Source: Pelodera strongyloides (Eukaryota; Nematoda; Chromadorea; Rhabditida; Rhabditidae). From it: 64,000 nt of DNA. Below, piece by piece: positions 11,464 to 20,795 of this stretch. The notes beneath the pieces were generated by a model that saw nothing but the letters and a program-made list of their open reading frames with translations, had not been told where the DNA came from and did no database searches. Location: positions 62,001-126,000 of the forward strand of contig JAANDG010000125.1 of NCBI GenBank assembly GCA_036852015.1, in the 5' to 3' direction. Each line of letters opens with the position of its first letter. Positions within the stretch are counted from its first letter, which is position 1. The position numbers were made by a program, and so were the translations under genes.

Positions 11464-12215
11464 CTTCTCAAATGCCTCCTCGTGATGTTCCTCCCAGACG
11501 AGAATGTCTCTGGGGTCTTTGTGGTCAGCTCGTAGAGTGGATGGGCGATCGTGGCGAAATCCTTGACGAATCTTCTGAAGTAATTAGCCATGCCTATTAC
11601 GCTCCTTACGGCTGTCGGAGTCTTCGTTCTCGGAAATTCGGCGATAGCTTGCACCTTCTTTGGGTTGGGCTTAACACCCTGTCGACCAATGATGAGTCCC
11701 AGAAAGTGTACTTCAGCTGCTCCAAACGTGCACTTCTTCAATCTGATCTTCATTCCGAGGTTCTCAATGGCCTTCAGGACTTCTTCAATGTCTTTGAGAT
11801 GAGCGTGTTCTGAATCAGAAAAAACGATATGGAGATCATCCACGTATGTATAAAGACGGCATTGGACCTTGCTCTGTAGAATTCGAACTGCACATTGGAA
11901 TGTATGCGGGCTAGAGTAGAGTCCCATTGGCATGCGCCTGTACTGGTAGGTGCCTGAAGTCGTTGTGAAAGCGGTGAGGGGTCTATCTTTCTCACTAAGT
12001 GGTATCTGAAAGAACCCGGAGATCAGGTCAAGGTTTGTGAAGAATTGTGCTCCAGCGGCGAGATCGACGATATCGTGAATGTGTGGGATGACGTATGTCT
12101 GTTTCCTTGTCACACTATTCAGCTGACGAAAGTCGGTTGTGAACCGGAATGTGTCATCTCTCTTCTTTACGAGGACGATGGATGGGGCTTGTAAAGAGTG
12201 ATGTTGACGGTTCAA
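11460..12215 (-). pseudogene. Gypsy reverse transcriptase, frame-shifted at both ends
   Basis: The frame holds the RT fingers (PSIVLVKKRDDTFRF, then DFRQLNS), palm motifs (FTNLDLISGFFQIPL, YQYRRMPMGL) and the catalytic YVDD box near 11838-11850. KCTFG and FLGLIIG follow, then the thumb/connection (RSVIGMANYFRRF). It lies in a different frame from the protease part upstream and the RNase H part downstream, which share one frame with each other. The upstream break coincides with GATGGATG at 12177-12184 (plus strand); the downstream break is near 11518-11522. The two shifts compensate. They could be mutations or assembly errors; programmed shifting at two such sites would be unusual. Confidence 0.9.
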
Positions 12216-15200
12216 TAATATCTTGTTTCAGCAGCGTCTGGACTTGTTTCTCGACTTCAGCTTGTTTTCCTAGTGGGATGCGATACGTGCGAGATCTGGG
12301 AAACGGCATGTCGGTCCGCAGTTCAATACTGTGCTCCAGTGGACCGGTGAAGCATCCAATATTTCCGTCCCCATTGTAGAATGCTGCTTTGTTTCTTGCG
12401 ACGACTTCGCGGAGCTCTATCTTTCCTTGTTGTGATAATTCGCAATCCTTGACGTTCAGTTCAGCTTTGAAATCGGTTGAGATAGTCAGTTCTGGAAGTT
12501 TCTCTTCCCAGTCTGCTTCTGGCGGAATGTAGAGTTCTTGTCCCTCCAGAGCACTGATGATTGGTTCTGTCTTGGTGGCGTGCCCGATCTTCTGCCCTGC
12601 ACGAATGTTGACGACCGTAGATCCTCGGTTGGTGATTGGAAACTCGATCTGTTCTGCTTCGTTTGGATGAAATACTATCTTTCCAAACGATATGTCTGAT
12701 TCTTCTTCAGGCAACAGGATCCATTGCTGATGTGGGTCTACTTCTTCATTTCGGATTTTGGCAGTGATAATTTTATTCTCGCCGGGTGTGAGACGATAAC
12801 TGTAACGACTAGTTAGCTGGCTAACATTGTTCGTTTGCTTGTAGACTACCTCGCCTGGTTGATTCAGTTTGATCTCAACCTCTCCGACAGTGAGTATTCT
12901 TTTTGTCAGGTGCAGTGTCGGTGGGGTACAGTTCTCTTCGAGTTTTTGCATGAAGTCTGTACCTAGAAGTACTGCGGCAGGACAACAATTGTCCGGTGAA
13001 ACGAGAAATTCGTGATCGATATAAGTGTTTCCAATGCGTACGCCCAGTGGAACTGAGCCGTGAAACTTAATCTTGGTGCCGTTTGCCGTAGTTGCCTTTG
13101 TTTCTGTCTTGGAGACGTTGAAGATACCAAGAGAATGGATTGTCGAAAGACGAGTGTAACTGATTGATGCGCCGGAGTCCCAGAGTGCGGTTATGCCTCT
13201 GTCTTCAAGACTGATCGGAATGTAGGGTAGAACTCCTGGACTTCCTTCAGTTGTGGCGGCAAAGACTGCAGGTAGTAGAATGGGGATGTACGAGAAGAAT
13301 GGTAGTGCAGGTCTTAGGAGTTGGCCGTGTACCGCTTCTTGTTTGCGGCCGGCTTGACTTCCCTGCTGCTTGCTCCGGACTTCTTGGTCCAACATGGGCG
13401 CTGACGGCTCTTTCATCTCGTATGCCTCTTCTCTGTTGTTGTTCGGCACTACGTTCACATTGTTGACCATAAGCGATTTCGAGGCTCCAAACATGAGGTT
13501 CATGAAGTAACGGTATGCGAAGAGCTTGAAGATAATAGCGCAGACGAAGATGCAGATGACGATGAGAACTGGGACAAATCCGATTCCCAGTAGATAGTTG
13601 ACGATCCAGTTTCTGGTATTCGTCAGGACGGTGTCGACTGCAACTGTCGCATCATGGAAGAAATCTGCTGTCCCTTCGCTTAGCATCTTGGCTTTGTCGC
13701 TCAAAAATTGTTGTCCCACAAGTATATGTAGAAGTTCACTTTGTTGGCGTTGGAGCGCAGCCAGATTTGCTCCATAGGATACTGCGAGCGTTAAGGGGAA
13801 TGCTGAGCCTTTGGCTCCTTCAAAGATGTCCGTCGAGTTGAAGTTCAGCCTCTGTAGTTGTGTAGACATCATTGGTCCAATACCGTGTAGTCTCGTGACG
13901 TTTGCTGCCATGTCGCCGGCTCGGTATGTTCCGTTAACATGAAATACCGACGGTTGTACTTTGTCACACTCGATGACCGTGCTGGAACGGATGAGGTCTC
14001 TTGTCCCCGGGATGACAAAGAAAATCTCGTCCTGCTCGTTCCTGATTGGGGTGTGCGCGTAGCAGGTTTCATTGATTCGATGATCGTAGATAATCTTCTT
14101 GGCTACAACGGTCTTGCATTGCGAAATCGCGACTACTTCTGGCCCCGCGAAGGTGGCAATAACGTCCTTTCGGTTCAGAATATGACGAACTGCGACTGTG
14201 GGGTTGAGCTCAGTCATTGCCCACCAAACTATGAAAAGCCTGTTCTTCATTAGACATGCTTCTTCGAAAGCTTTCTCGAAGTTTCGCTTCATATCTTCCT
14301 GGAGTTTCTCCGCAACGAATTGTAATTTAGAGTTAACTCCGGAGTGTGTCAGGTTGCGTCGAAACTGCTCCTGATTGTCGTACGTTTGCTTCATGTATTC
14401 GATATGTGATGGGCTTCCGATGATGTTCGTTTCCCCAGCGACCTTCGACGATGCTTCAGCTGGCCGACGCGGGATTCTTCGTACAGAGTCGGCAATCGCG
14501 TCTGGTACTTGCTTTTCCTCTGATCCAGACTGCGGTTCTTGCATAGTTGTCGTCAAAACCTCAGCGTTCCTCGAGTTTGCTCCTGATGGGGGAGTAGTAG
14601 TACTCGCTGGATTCTGCTTCGTAGATGTAGTCGGCATCGTTGTTGTGCTCGTCTTCGTGATTGTCGTCGGCATCATCGTTGTGCTCGGATTCGCATTGGT
14701 GCTCGGCTTGATAGTTGTGCTCATCTTCGTGATTGTAGTCGGAATTATTGTTGTACTCGAATTCGCATTGGTGCTAGGCTTGATAGTTGTGCTCATCTTC
14801 GTGATTGTATTCGGCATTATTGTTGTACTCTGCTTCGCATTGATGATCGGCTTGATCATTGTACTCATCACCGTGGTTGTGGTCGGCATCATTGTTGTGC
14901 TCGGCTTATTACTGGTGCTCGGTTTTGCTGTTGTGCTCATCGTCGTTGTTATCGACGGGTCGTATAGTCCCAACTCCTTCGCTGTTTTGCGCTCTTCACT
15001 CTTCTTTTTGGCGTTGTTGAGCCAGTCCTGGAAGTCTTTGCGTCTTTTTTCGAAGATTCGTTGGGTTAGTTCGATGAAGCCAGTGGTGTGGTTGTCCTTA
15101 TTCTCTCGGAGTTGGCGGACAACGATTGGATTCATTGGTAGTGCTTGCTGTAATTCAAGATCCAGATCGAATTCTGGTGGATATTGGTTGGAGTAGGCGA

Positions 15201-15504
15201 TCTTCAGAGCCATTTCTTGATATAAGACGATTCGCGTTTCTTCGTCTTTTTCGTCAAAGACTTGCAGCATGTCCCTGTCCTCGATTCGGGCTTTCTCCTT
15301 CACTAGGGGAATCAGCTCCATGACGGGGATGGATTGAATCATCTTCTTTGTATCCAATATGGATTGTTTGGCTCGGAGGGCGTGGTAGATTGCGTGTTCT
15401 GGTAGTGTGTAGTTATACCACCGGATTCGCCTCGCAACGTCGTCGAACTTCAGCTTGTAGGTGACGATCATTTCACCAATCACGTTTTCCGTGTTGTTTC
15501 GTCC
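12154..15504 (-). CDS. Envelope-like C-terminal part fused to Gypsy protease
   Basis: The frame is open from the AAAAAAG heptamer at 15510-15504 to 12154. In order it shows a charged region with several predicted helices (residues ~1-175 from 15483) and a Thr/Ser/Pro/Met-rich mucin-like repeat (~178-295). A second ectodomain-like part has several N-x-S/T sites and cysteines. One strong membrane segment follows (~628-655, FVPVLIVICIFVCAIIFKLF) with a short tail. The same frame then continues into a retroviral-type protease: ALWDSGASISYT near residue 768 and LLGTDF near 839. A linker leads towards RT and is cut by the frame break near 12180. A membrane glycoprotein directly upstream of, and in frame with, protease is unusual for Gypsy elements. 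The domain calls are mine from residue patterns. Confidence 0.8.
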   Translation of the reverse strand, partial: GRNNTENVIGEMIVTYKLKFDDVARRIRWYNYTLPEHAIYHALRAKQSILDTKKMIQSIPVMELIPLVKEKARIEDRDMLQVFDEKDEETRIVLYQEMALKIAYSNQYPPEFDLDLELQQALPMNPIVVRQLRENKDNHTTGFIELTQRIFEKRRKDFQDWLNNAKKKSEERKTAKELGLYDPSITTTMSTTAKPSTSNKPSTTMMPTTTTVMSTMIKPIINAKQSTTIMPNTITKMSTTIKPSTNANSSTTIIPTTITKMSTTIKPSTNANPSTTMMPTTITKTSTTTMPTTSTKQNPASTTTPPSGANSRNAEVLTTTMQEPQSGSEEKQVPDAIADSVRRIPRRPAEASSKVAGETNIIGSPSHIEYMKQTYDNQEQFRRNLTHSGVNSKLQFVAEKLQEDMKRNFEKAFEEACLMKNRLFIVWWAMTELNPTVAVRHILNRKDVIATFAGPEVVAISQCKTVVAKKIIYDHRINETCYAHTPIRNEQDEIFFVIPGTRDLIRSSTVIECDKVQPSVFHVNGTYRAGDMAANVTRLHGIGPMMSTQLQRLNFNSTDIFEGAKGSAFPLTLAVSYGANLAALQRQQSELLHILVGQQFLSDKAKMLSEGTADFFHDATVAVDTVLTNTRNWIVNYLLGIGFVPVLIVICIFVCAIIFKLFAYRYFMNLMFGASKSLMVNNVNVVPNNNREEAYEMKEPSAPMLDQEVRSKQQGSQAGRKQEAVHGQLLRPALPFFSYIPILLPAVFAATTEGSPGVLPYIPISLEDRGITALWDSGASISYTRLSTIHSLGIFNVSKTETKATTANGTKIKFHGSVPLGVRIGNTYIDHEFLVSPDNCCPAAVLLGTDFMQKLEENCTPPTLHLTKRILTVGEVEIKLNQPGEVVYKQTNNVSQLTSRYSYRLTPGENKIITAKIRNEEVDPHQQWILLPEEESDISFGKIVFHPNEAEQIEFPITNRGSTVVNIRAGQKIGHATKTEPIISALEGQELYIPPEADWEEKLPELTISTDFKAELNVKDCELSQQGKIELREVVARNKAAFYNGDGNIGCFTGPLEHSIELRTDMPFPRSRTYRIPLGKQAEVEKQVQTLLKQDIIEPSTSLFTSPIHRPRKEER

Positions 15505-16424
15505 TTTTTTCTGTTTTGATTGAATCTTCCTAGGTCAAACTCCAGAGCTTTGTTCTTGGCTTCCTTGAATATATTATGCAGCTCCCACTTCTTGGCCTCT
15601 CGTCGGTTCCTCTGCCGGAGTGTACTCTCAATATCCTGATCGAAGATGACGAACACTTCCGTAGTTGTGGCATACACTTTGTCTTCGAAGCACGACTGAA
15701 CTTTCCTATCCACTTCTTTTGCCGACATTGTGAACGCCGATTGGGTTCTCTCGATAACCATCGTTCTTCCTCCCAATTTGGCGCTGAAGGTCCCCAGCTG
15801 AATAAATTGACAACCTCTGTCGATCCTTGCTGGTTCCCATATGACTGTGGTGTTTGCGTCCGTGCACTGTCCTTCTTGAATGTGACAGCCTTTCGAGTTC
15901 CATATGAAGGGTGTGATGATCGTTTCATCGGTGAGGACGCTGAGCGTCCCTCCTTCCATCATGGCATGTGTTTCCTCATTGCATGTGGCCCCCCAAAACT
16001 GGATACTCGGATATATGTCGGGCAGTGGGGCTCTTGAGATGTCCGGTTCGAAGTCGACGCTGTAGACTTGACGTCGGTAGTTGTTTTCTCTGGCGCACGG
16101 TTGGTCTTCCCACTCAGCTTCTCCTTCTTCTATGGTCTGAACGTGTATATGTATGGCAAAACTCACGTTCCGAATTAACATACGCCCGTTAGGGGCGGAA
16201 CATCGCTCGGAATAACAGTTTGAGCCTGGGAGGGCTCGGACGAAAAAGGAGTCTTGGGAAAAGGCTGGGGATTGGAAGAAAGGGTAATGAGTGCTGGTGT
16301 TGTGTCGTGAGGAGGGATAGACGAAACACGCTGGGAAGCTGTTCTGAACAGCAGAGAGTGATGACGTTGGTTTGGTTGAGACTGTCGTTTTGGTCTGGAG
16401 ATGCCGAAGTAGTCGAATAGACAT
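15480..16424 (-). CDS. Envelope-like glycoprotein, N-terminal ORF
   Basis: Start taken at the first ATG in the frame (16424); the frame itself is open from 16466. The protein is Cys-rich: pairs of cysteines around CYSERC, WGATC, GCHIQEGQC, RGCQF and SCFED, with an N-x-T site at ANTTVIW. No gag hallmark (zinc knuckle, capsid helices) is visible, and no clear signal peptide starts it. The spacing of C-x7-C, TT-x-IW-x-P, C and a GTFSAKLGG-like strand recalls the glycoproteins of invertebrate negative-strand viruses such as chuviruses; this is an impression, not a match. The ORF ends in a basic tail where it overlaps the next frame at a slippery-type A AAA AAG. Confidence 0.6.
   Translation of the reverse strand: MSIRLLRHLQTKTTVSTKPTSSLSAVQNSFPACFVYPSSRHNTSTHYPFFQSPAFSQDSFFVRALPGSNCYSERCSAPNGRMLIRNVSFAIHIHVQTIEEGEAEWEDQPCARENNYRRQVYSVDFEPDISRAPLPDIYPSIQFWGATCNEETHAMMEGGTLSVLTDETIITPFIWNSKGCHIQEGQCTDANTTVIWEPARIDRGCQFIQLGTFSAKLGGRTMVIERTQSAFTMSAKEVDRKVQSCFEDKVYATTTEVFVIFDQDIESTLRQRNRREAKKWELHNIFKEAKNKALEFDLGRFNQNRKKDETTRKT
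15504..15510 (-). promoter_or_regulatory. Candidate -1 frameshift heptamer
   Basis: The minus-strand sequence is A AAA AAG with codon boundaries of the upstream ORF exactly as in X XXY YYZ. Stepping back one base enters the downstream frame, which is open from this point. A simple one-base indel in the A-run would look the same. Confidence 0.5.
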
Positions 16425-17255
16425 ATCTGCAAATATGATGTCCGGTGAGCGCAGAGTGTCGAACAAGAAATCATTAGATGGATGTTATGTCTGACATATT
16501 GCGAAGGGCGTCTAGTCAACGAGTGCTGCGTAAATTAGCAAACTTGACGAGATGCGACAGAAAAATAAAAGTGCAGAAAGTCCCTTGATCCTTTTCCTTT
16601 CGTTTCAAAGAGTTGCATTGGCGGGCTGTGATAAATTGGTCCGGCCCTTCCAAAAGAATAAGATCTTAGCAGCCTCTTTGATGAGATTAATGGTCGTACG
16701 CTCGGGAAAAGGAATGGGTCGTTGTTTTTTCTTAGCGGGCGTGAAGAGCTCTTTTCCGAATCGATCCGAGGATAACATCGCGATTTGAGGAAAAGAAACT
16801 TTCTTGTCTGGCTTTACAACTCACTAGAAATAGAATAGCTAGTACAGGTGGAATTTAGCAGACGAAAATCCAATCTAGCGAGAGGGAGAGTGCCTCTTTA
16901 ACCTGAATTTTGCTCCTAGTACCAGTGGGAGAGCAGCAATGGAATTCTCGACAAATATAGCGAGTAATTTTGTTCGGAGTTTATTTCTTTGACGTCTATG
17001 GAGATAAGTAATCTGAATATTTAGATTCTTCACTGCGCGCATTAAGAAGTGTGAAGGTCTAGAATCTGAATTACTTATGTTCATAAAGGTTTGCAGCTGC
17101 TCGAATTTGTGGCCAGGCCTTCAACCCTAGTCATATAACGGACTCAGGGAGCTCTCCTTTAGACCTTTCGTAGTACAATATGAATGAAACTTAACTCTCC
17201 GAATTGCTGACTGGTCTATAGCGACCTGGGATCCTTTCGGGGGAGACGGGAAAAT
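16425..17255 (-). other. Leader of the Gypsy element without recognisable gag
   Basis: About 830 bp lie between the primer site and the first ORF. Only short unconvincing frames occur (for example 69 codons at 16875-17084). No nucleocapsid zinc knuckle or capsid-like stretch was seen. Gag therefore seems absent, decayed beyond recognition, or supplied by another element. Confidence 0.6.
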
Positions 17256-17276
17256 GTCCGGGCCCGACGGCCTCCA
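17256..17276 (-). promoter_or_regulatory. Primer-binding site
   Basis: Immediately next to the 5' LTR the minus strand reads TGGAGGCCGTCGGGCCCG. It starts with TGG, the complement of a tRNA CCA end. The tRNA was not identified; the complement lacks an obvious T-loop. Confidence 0.7.
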
Positions 17277-17561
17277 CGTTACAATATATATATTTCTTGC
17301 TTGAGGGGTTAATTGTGTTGGTGAATCAATATCGATGTGCTGTCGTATCGAGTATTAGGACCCGTGTGGTGTAGCGTATGTAGCAAGACATATGTTGTAT
17401 ATATTCGGGTAATAAAGGTTAAGGAGGATGTGACGTCAAAACGAACGTCATGCGTTCGGCATGTCACGCAACACTCTGAGGAGAGAGAGCGGGCCAAGCC
17501 ACACCTCTCTCCTCAGTGCATTGAGGATTAATTATAGGGTTGTTTGAGTGAGGGTGTCACA
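17277..17561 (-). repeat. 5' LTR of the Gypsy element
   Basis: 285 bp, one difference from the 3' LTR. Its outer edge abuts AAGT (17562-17565), the second copy of the target duplication. Confidence 0.93.
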
Positions 17562-17718
17562 AAGTAAAGCCAGGTTGCGGTGCCGCAGTTGTTTTATAAA
17601 TTCGAGGTAGTTTAGATTTTTGAGCATGCTCTCCTGCCTCGGGTAATTTTCGCATTATGAACATCTTCGGCCATACTATTAATATAAATTATTCAAAAAG
17701 GTGCAAATCCTAGTGAAC

Positions 17719-17885
17719 CTATCCCTTTAAGTCAACGTGTTCCAACGCTGACTTGAGAACTTGCACAGAAGCAAAGTCCCCAACGTTAGTAAGGATACGG
17801 TTCCAAAGAGCAACAACAGGAACAACATTAACAGTTATATTAACAGAGTCACGGAAATGTTTTTTGGATATTTTGAAACCCCATA
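17719..17885 (-). pseudogene. C-terminal remnant of a LINE reverse transcriptase
   Basis: The minus-strand frame ends VPVVALWNRILTNVGDFASV followed by QVLKSALEHVDL and a stop. The order LWN, small residues, V-x-x-FASV, and a final Lys/Leu helix is the typical end of CR1/RTE/Jockey-like RT proteins. Nothing of the RT core is present upstream, so this is a 3' fragment. Confidence 0.5.
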
Positions 17886-18019
17886 ATAGCCCGTATTCTC
17901 GGGACGACGGAAATGTTCCGTTGGGGAACTCATTTGTATGCAAATTTCTTGACTAAAAATTTGCATACGAATGAGTTCCCCAACGGAACATTTCCGTCGA
18001 CCCGAGAATACGGGCTATT
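17886..18019. repeat. Near-perfect 64-bp-arm hairpin
   Basis: AATAGCCCGTATTCTCGGG at the left end is matched in inverted orientation at the right end. Pairing continues through GGAAATGTTCCGTTGGGG and TGCAAATTT to a loop of a few bases around 17952-17955, with only about four mismatches. Confidence 0.8.
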
Positions 18020-20469
18020 CTGTCCACTGTCAGTGTATTAAATGTGGAGATTTACGAAATAGACGCGTAATCTAAAAATCGAAACGATTTACTTTTACAA
18101 TTAGTAACATCAGATCCCTTTTGCAATACTGTAGAAAAATGGCGCTAGTTGAACTGTGTAGCGAACGCACAATTTTCGGTCCGCCCCTTTTCCTAGTCCG
18201 CGCACCCACCGACCCACTGTGCGGGTCTCGATGTACGTTGGCGGCTACTTGCTACGCCCCTCTCCAACCATTCCACACCCGTAACGTAAGTTTACTTTTT
18301 TTGATTTTATATTATCAGACGATGCGATGTTTGCGCGTATAGGGTTCCAAGTGAACTATTTTTGTATGTATTTGTTCACGCTGTATTATTTCGCTTTTGT
18401 TCTTTTCAGAATAAAGTATTCAATATATTTTAAGGTGCAATGTTATCAATGCTGGACGTGATCGGCTGCACTGAAGAGCAGGCTGTTCCAACGCGTTTTA
18501 GCTGGTCCTCTATAGTGAGCTGTTTTTCTATGCAATTGTATACGTATGTTGTAATGTTGTTAGTTATTCTGTGTACTTTCAGGATTCATTTGCCTTTCAC
18601 CCCGGGTCTTTGGGCACGATACCTTGCTTTTGGATAGTGTTTTTTCATGTAGCAACCCAGTGTCTATGACCTGTCTCTCTACTTTAGATTCGTGCAATGC
18701 ACGCTATATATATTCGCATAACTAATCGCTTTCATATTACTTAAAACGTGATGTTCAAATTAGCTTTTTTAGATCGCATTTTATTGGTGAACGTTTGCTG
18801 CCAAGCTGGGTGGCGACCAACAACCAACTCCTAGTAAAATCTTCTCACACGCATCCAAAGCTCGCGGTCAGTTTCGTAGTTATTAGCAGTTATGTGTCCT
18901 GTAACGCTTGAGTTTTTGGCATTGTTTAAGGGTGAACGTTGACAGTCGAGATCCATCTGAGATTTAGTTATTATGTTTTGGGTTTAATCAGAAGTAGGAT
19001 AGAGAGCGGGAGTACTTTGCCGTTTTTGTTCTGCTATTCTTTGTTTTCATTGACTTCATTGGACGATGAGGCTTCGATGCATCATCTTCTCGACGTAAGA
19101 TCCCATCCCGTTTGTCGCCAATGAGGAATCCTGGAATCCCATCTGCTGCTGCATAGTTTTGGTTAGTGTGCACCATTATTTGATTTTATGAAAATTTGTT
19201 TGCAACACTGAGTGAAGGGTGTACCTTGTATTTGTTTGAGCTTAGAAATATGCTGAGACTTGGGGTGCTCCCTTGTTCAACTCCGAGAACCGTCGCTTCT
19301 CGGGGAATTGGCATTGGAGCAGCTTGAGTTTTTGGCATTGTTTGAGGGTGAACTAAGTGAACTTTGTTTACTTTGTATTTGTTTGATCGTAGAAACATGT
19401 TGAGACTTGGGGTGCTCCCTTGTTCAACTCCGAGAACCGCCGCTTCTCGGGGAATTGGCATTGGAGCAGCTTGAGTTTTTGGCATTGTTTGAGGGTGAAC
19501 TTTGTATTTGTTTGATCGTAGAAACATGTTGAGACTTGGGGTGCTCCCTTGTTCAACTCCGAGAACCGCCGCTTCTCGGGGAATTGGCATTGGAGCAGCT
19601 TGAGTTTTTGGCATTGTTTGACTGTGAATTTTGTATTTGTTTGAGCTTAGAAAAATGTTGAGACTTGGGGTGCTCCCTTGTTCAACTCCGAGAACCGTCG
19701 CTTCTCGGGGAATTGGCATTGGAGCAGCTTGAGTTTTTGGCATTGTTTGAGGGTGAACTTTGTATTTGTTTGATCTTAGAAATATGTTGAGACTTGGGGT
19801 GCTCCCTTGTTCAACTCCGAGAACCGCCGCTTCTCGGGGAATTGGCATTGGAGCAGCTTGAGTTTTTGGCATTGTTTGAGGGTGAACTTTGTATTTATTT
19901 GAGCATATAAATATGTTGAGACTTGAGGTGCTCCCTTGTTCAACTCCGAGAACCGCCGCTTCTCGGGGAATTGGCATTGGAGCAGCTTGAGTTTTTGGCA
20001 TTGTTTGAGGGTGAACGTTGACAGTCGAGATCCATCTGAGATTTAGTTATTATGTTTTCGGGTTTAGTTAGAAGTAGGATAGAGAGCGAGAGTACTTTGC
20101 CGTTTTTGTTCTGCTATTCTTTGTTTTCATTGACTTCGTTGGACGATGAGGCTTCGATGCATCTTCTCGACGTAAGATACCATCCCGTTTGTCGCCAATG
20201 AGGAATCCCATCTGCTGCTGCATAGTTTTGGTTAGTGTGCACCATTATTTGATTTTATGAAAATTTGTTTGCAACACTGAGTGAAGGGTGAACTTTGTAT
20301 TTGTTTGAGCTTAGAAATATGTTGAGACTTGGGGTGCCGGTGCTCCCTTGTTCAACTCCGAGAACCGCCGCTTCTCGGGGAATTGGCATTGAAGCAGCTT
20401 GAGTTTTTGGCATTGTTTGAGGGTGAACTTTGTATTTGTTTGAGCTTAGCAATATGTTGAGACTTGGGG

Positions 20470-20795
20470 TGTATTTTGGTTCCCGGAGGGGGAGGTTCCA
20501 GAACTTTGACAAACACATAGTATTCCAAACACTATTTATTGAGTCAAGAGTGCAAGGCAGTAGATCTATAGTCTTCAGTCGTTGACGAGTCCGCGGGGGA
20601 AATGGGGGGCTCCGGGCCGCGCTACCACCACCCGACGACTGAGGTTTCTTCTCCCTCTCGTCGCTGGTCACTCCGACGCTCCGTACCACCACTTCTTCAG
20701 CCGCTAGGGCTCAGCAGGAACACAGCAGTTTTTAGGGTCTGCCAACCTTTGTAGATCAGATCCGGTCGCTAACTAGAGTCAAACGGGGTGTTTGA
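20470..20795 (-). mobile_element. Unrelated insert in the array, LTR-like
   Basis: Between two S units lies about 320 bp of unrelated, GC-richer sequence. On the minus strand it has an AATAAA (near 20540), and on the plus strand TTTTGGTTCCCGGAGG at its left edge could be a primer-site remnant. It may be a fragment or solo LTR of another element. Boundaries are approximate. Confidence 0.35.

Larger units (their letters stand above)
8653..17561 (-). mobile_element. Complete Gypsy-type LTR retrotransposon with envelope-like ORF
   Basis: The 8,909-bp element is bounded by two 285-bp direct repeats that differ at one position I could find (A near 8770, G near 17394). It is flanked by a perfect 4-bp target duplication, AAGT, at 8649-8652 and 17562-17565. 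On the minus strand the order is 5' LTR, TGG-starting primer site, leader, envelope-like ORF, protease, RT, RNase H, integrase, polypurine tract, 3' LTR. No gag-like protein was found. Pol order (RT-RNase H-IN) and the YVDD box fit the Gypsy/Metaviridae type. Near-identical LTRs imply a recent insertion, yet two frame breaks flank RT. Confidence 0.93.
17566..18900. other. Spacer between Gypsy element and tandem array
   Basis: It contains a LINE tail and a hairpin, listed separately. A short plus-strand frame at 18139-18290 (starting ATGGCGCTAGTTGAACTG, followed by a GTAAGT) could be a first exon, but nothing downstream confirms it. Confidence 0.4.

Noticed and set aside
14375..15196. 273-codon plus-strand frame rich in Val/Leu/Ile
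   Set aside because: It is the antisense shadow of the mucin-like Thr tract in the retroelement ORF.
19186..20001. Long minus-strand frames in the array as a 43-residue-repeat protein gene
   Set aside because: Unit length divisible by three and strong homogenisation produce long frames automatically. Frames end in every L unit, other frames are also open, and no promoter or splice context was found. Kept only as a possibility.
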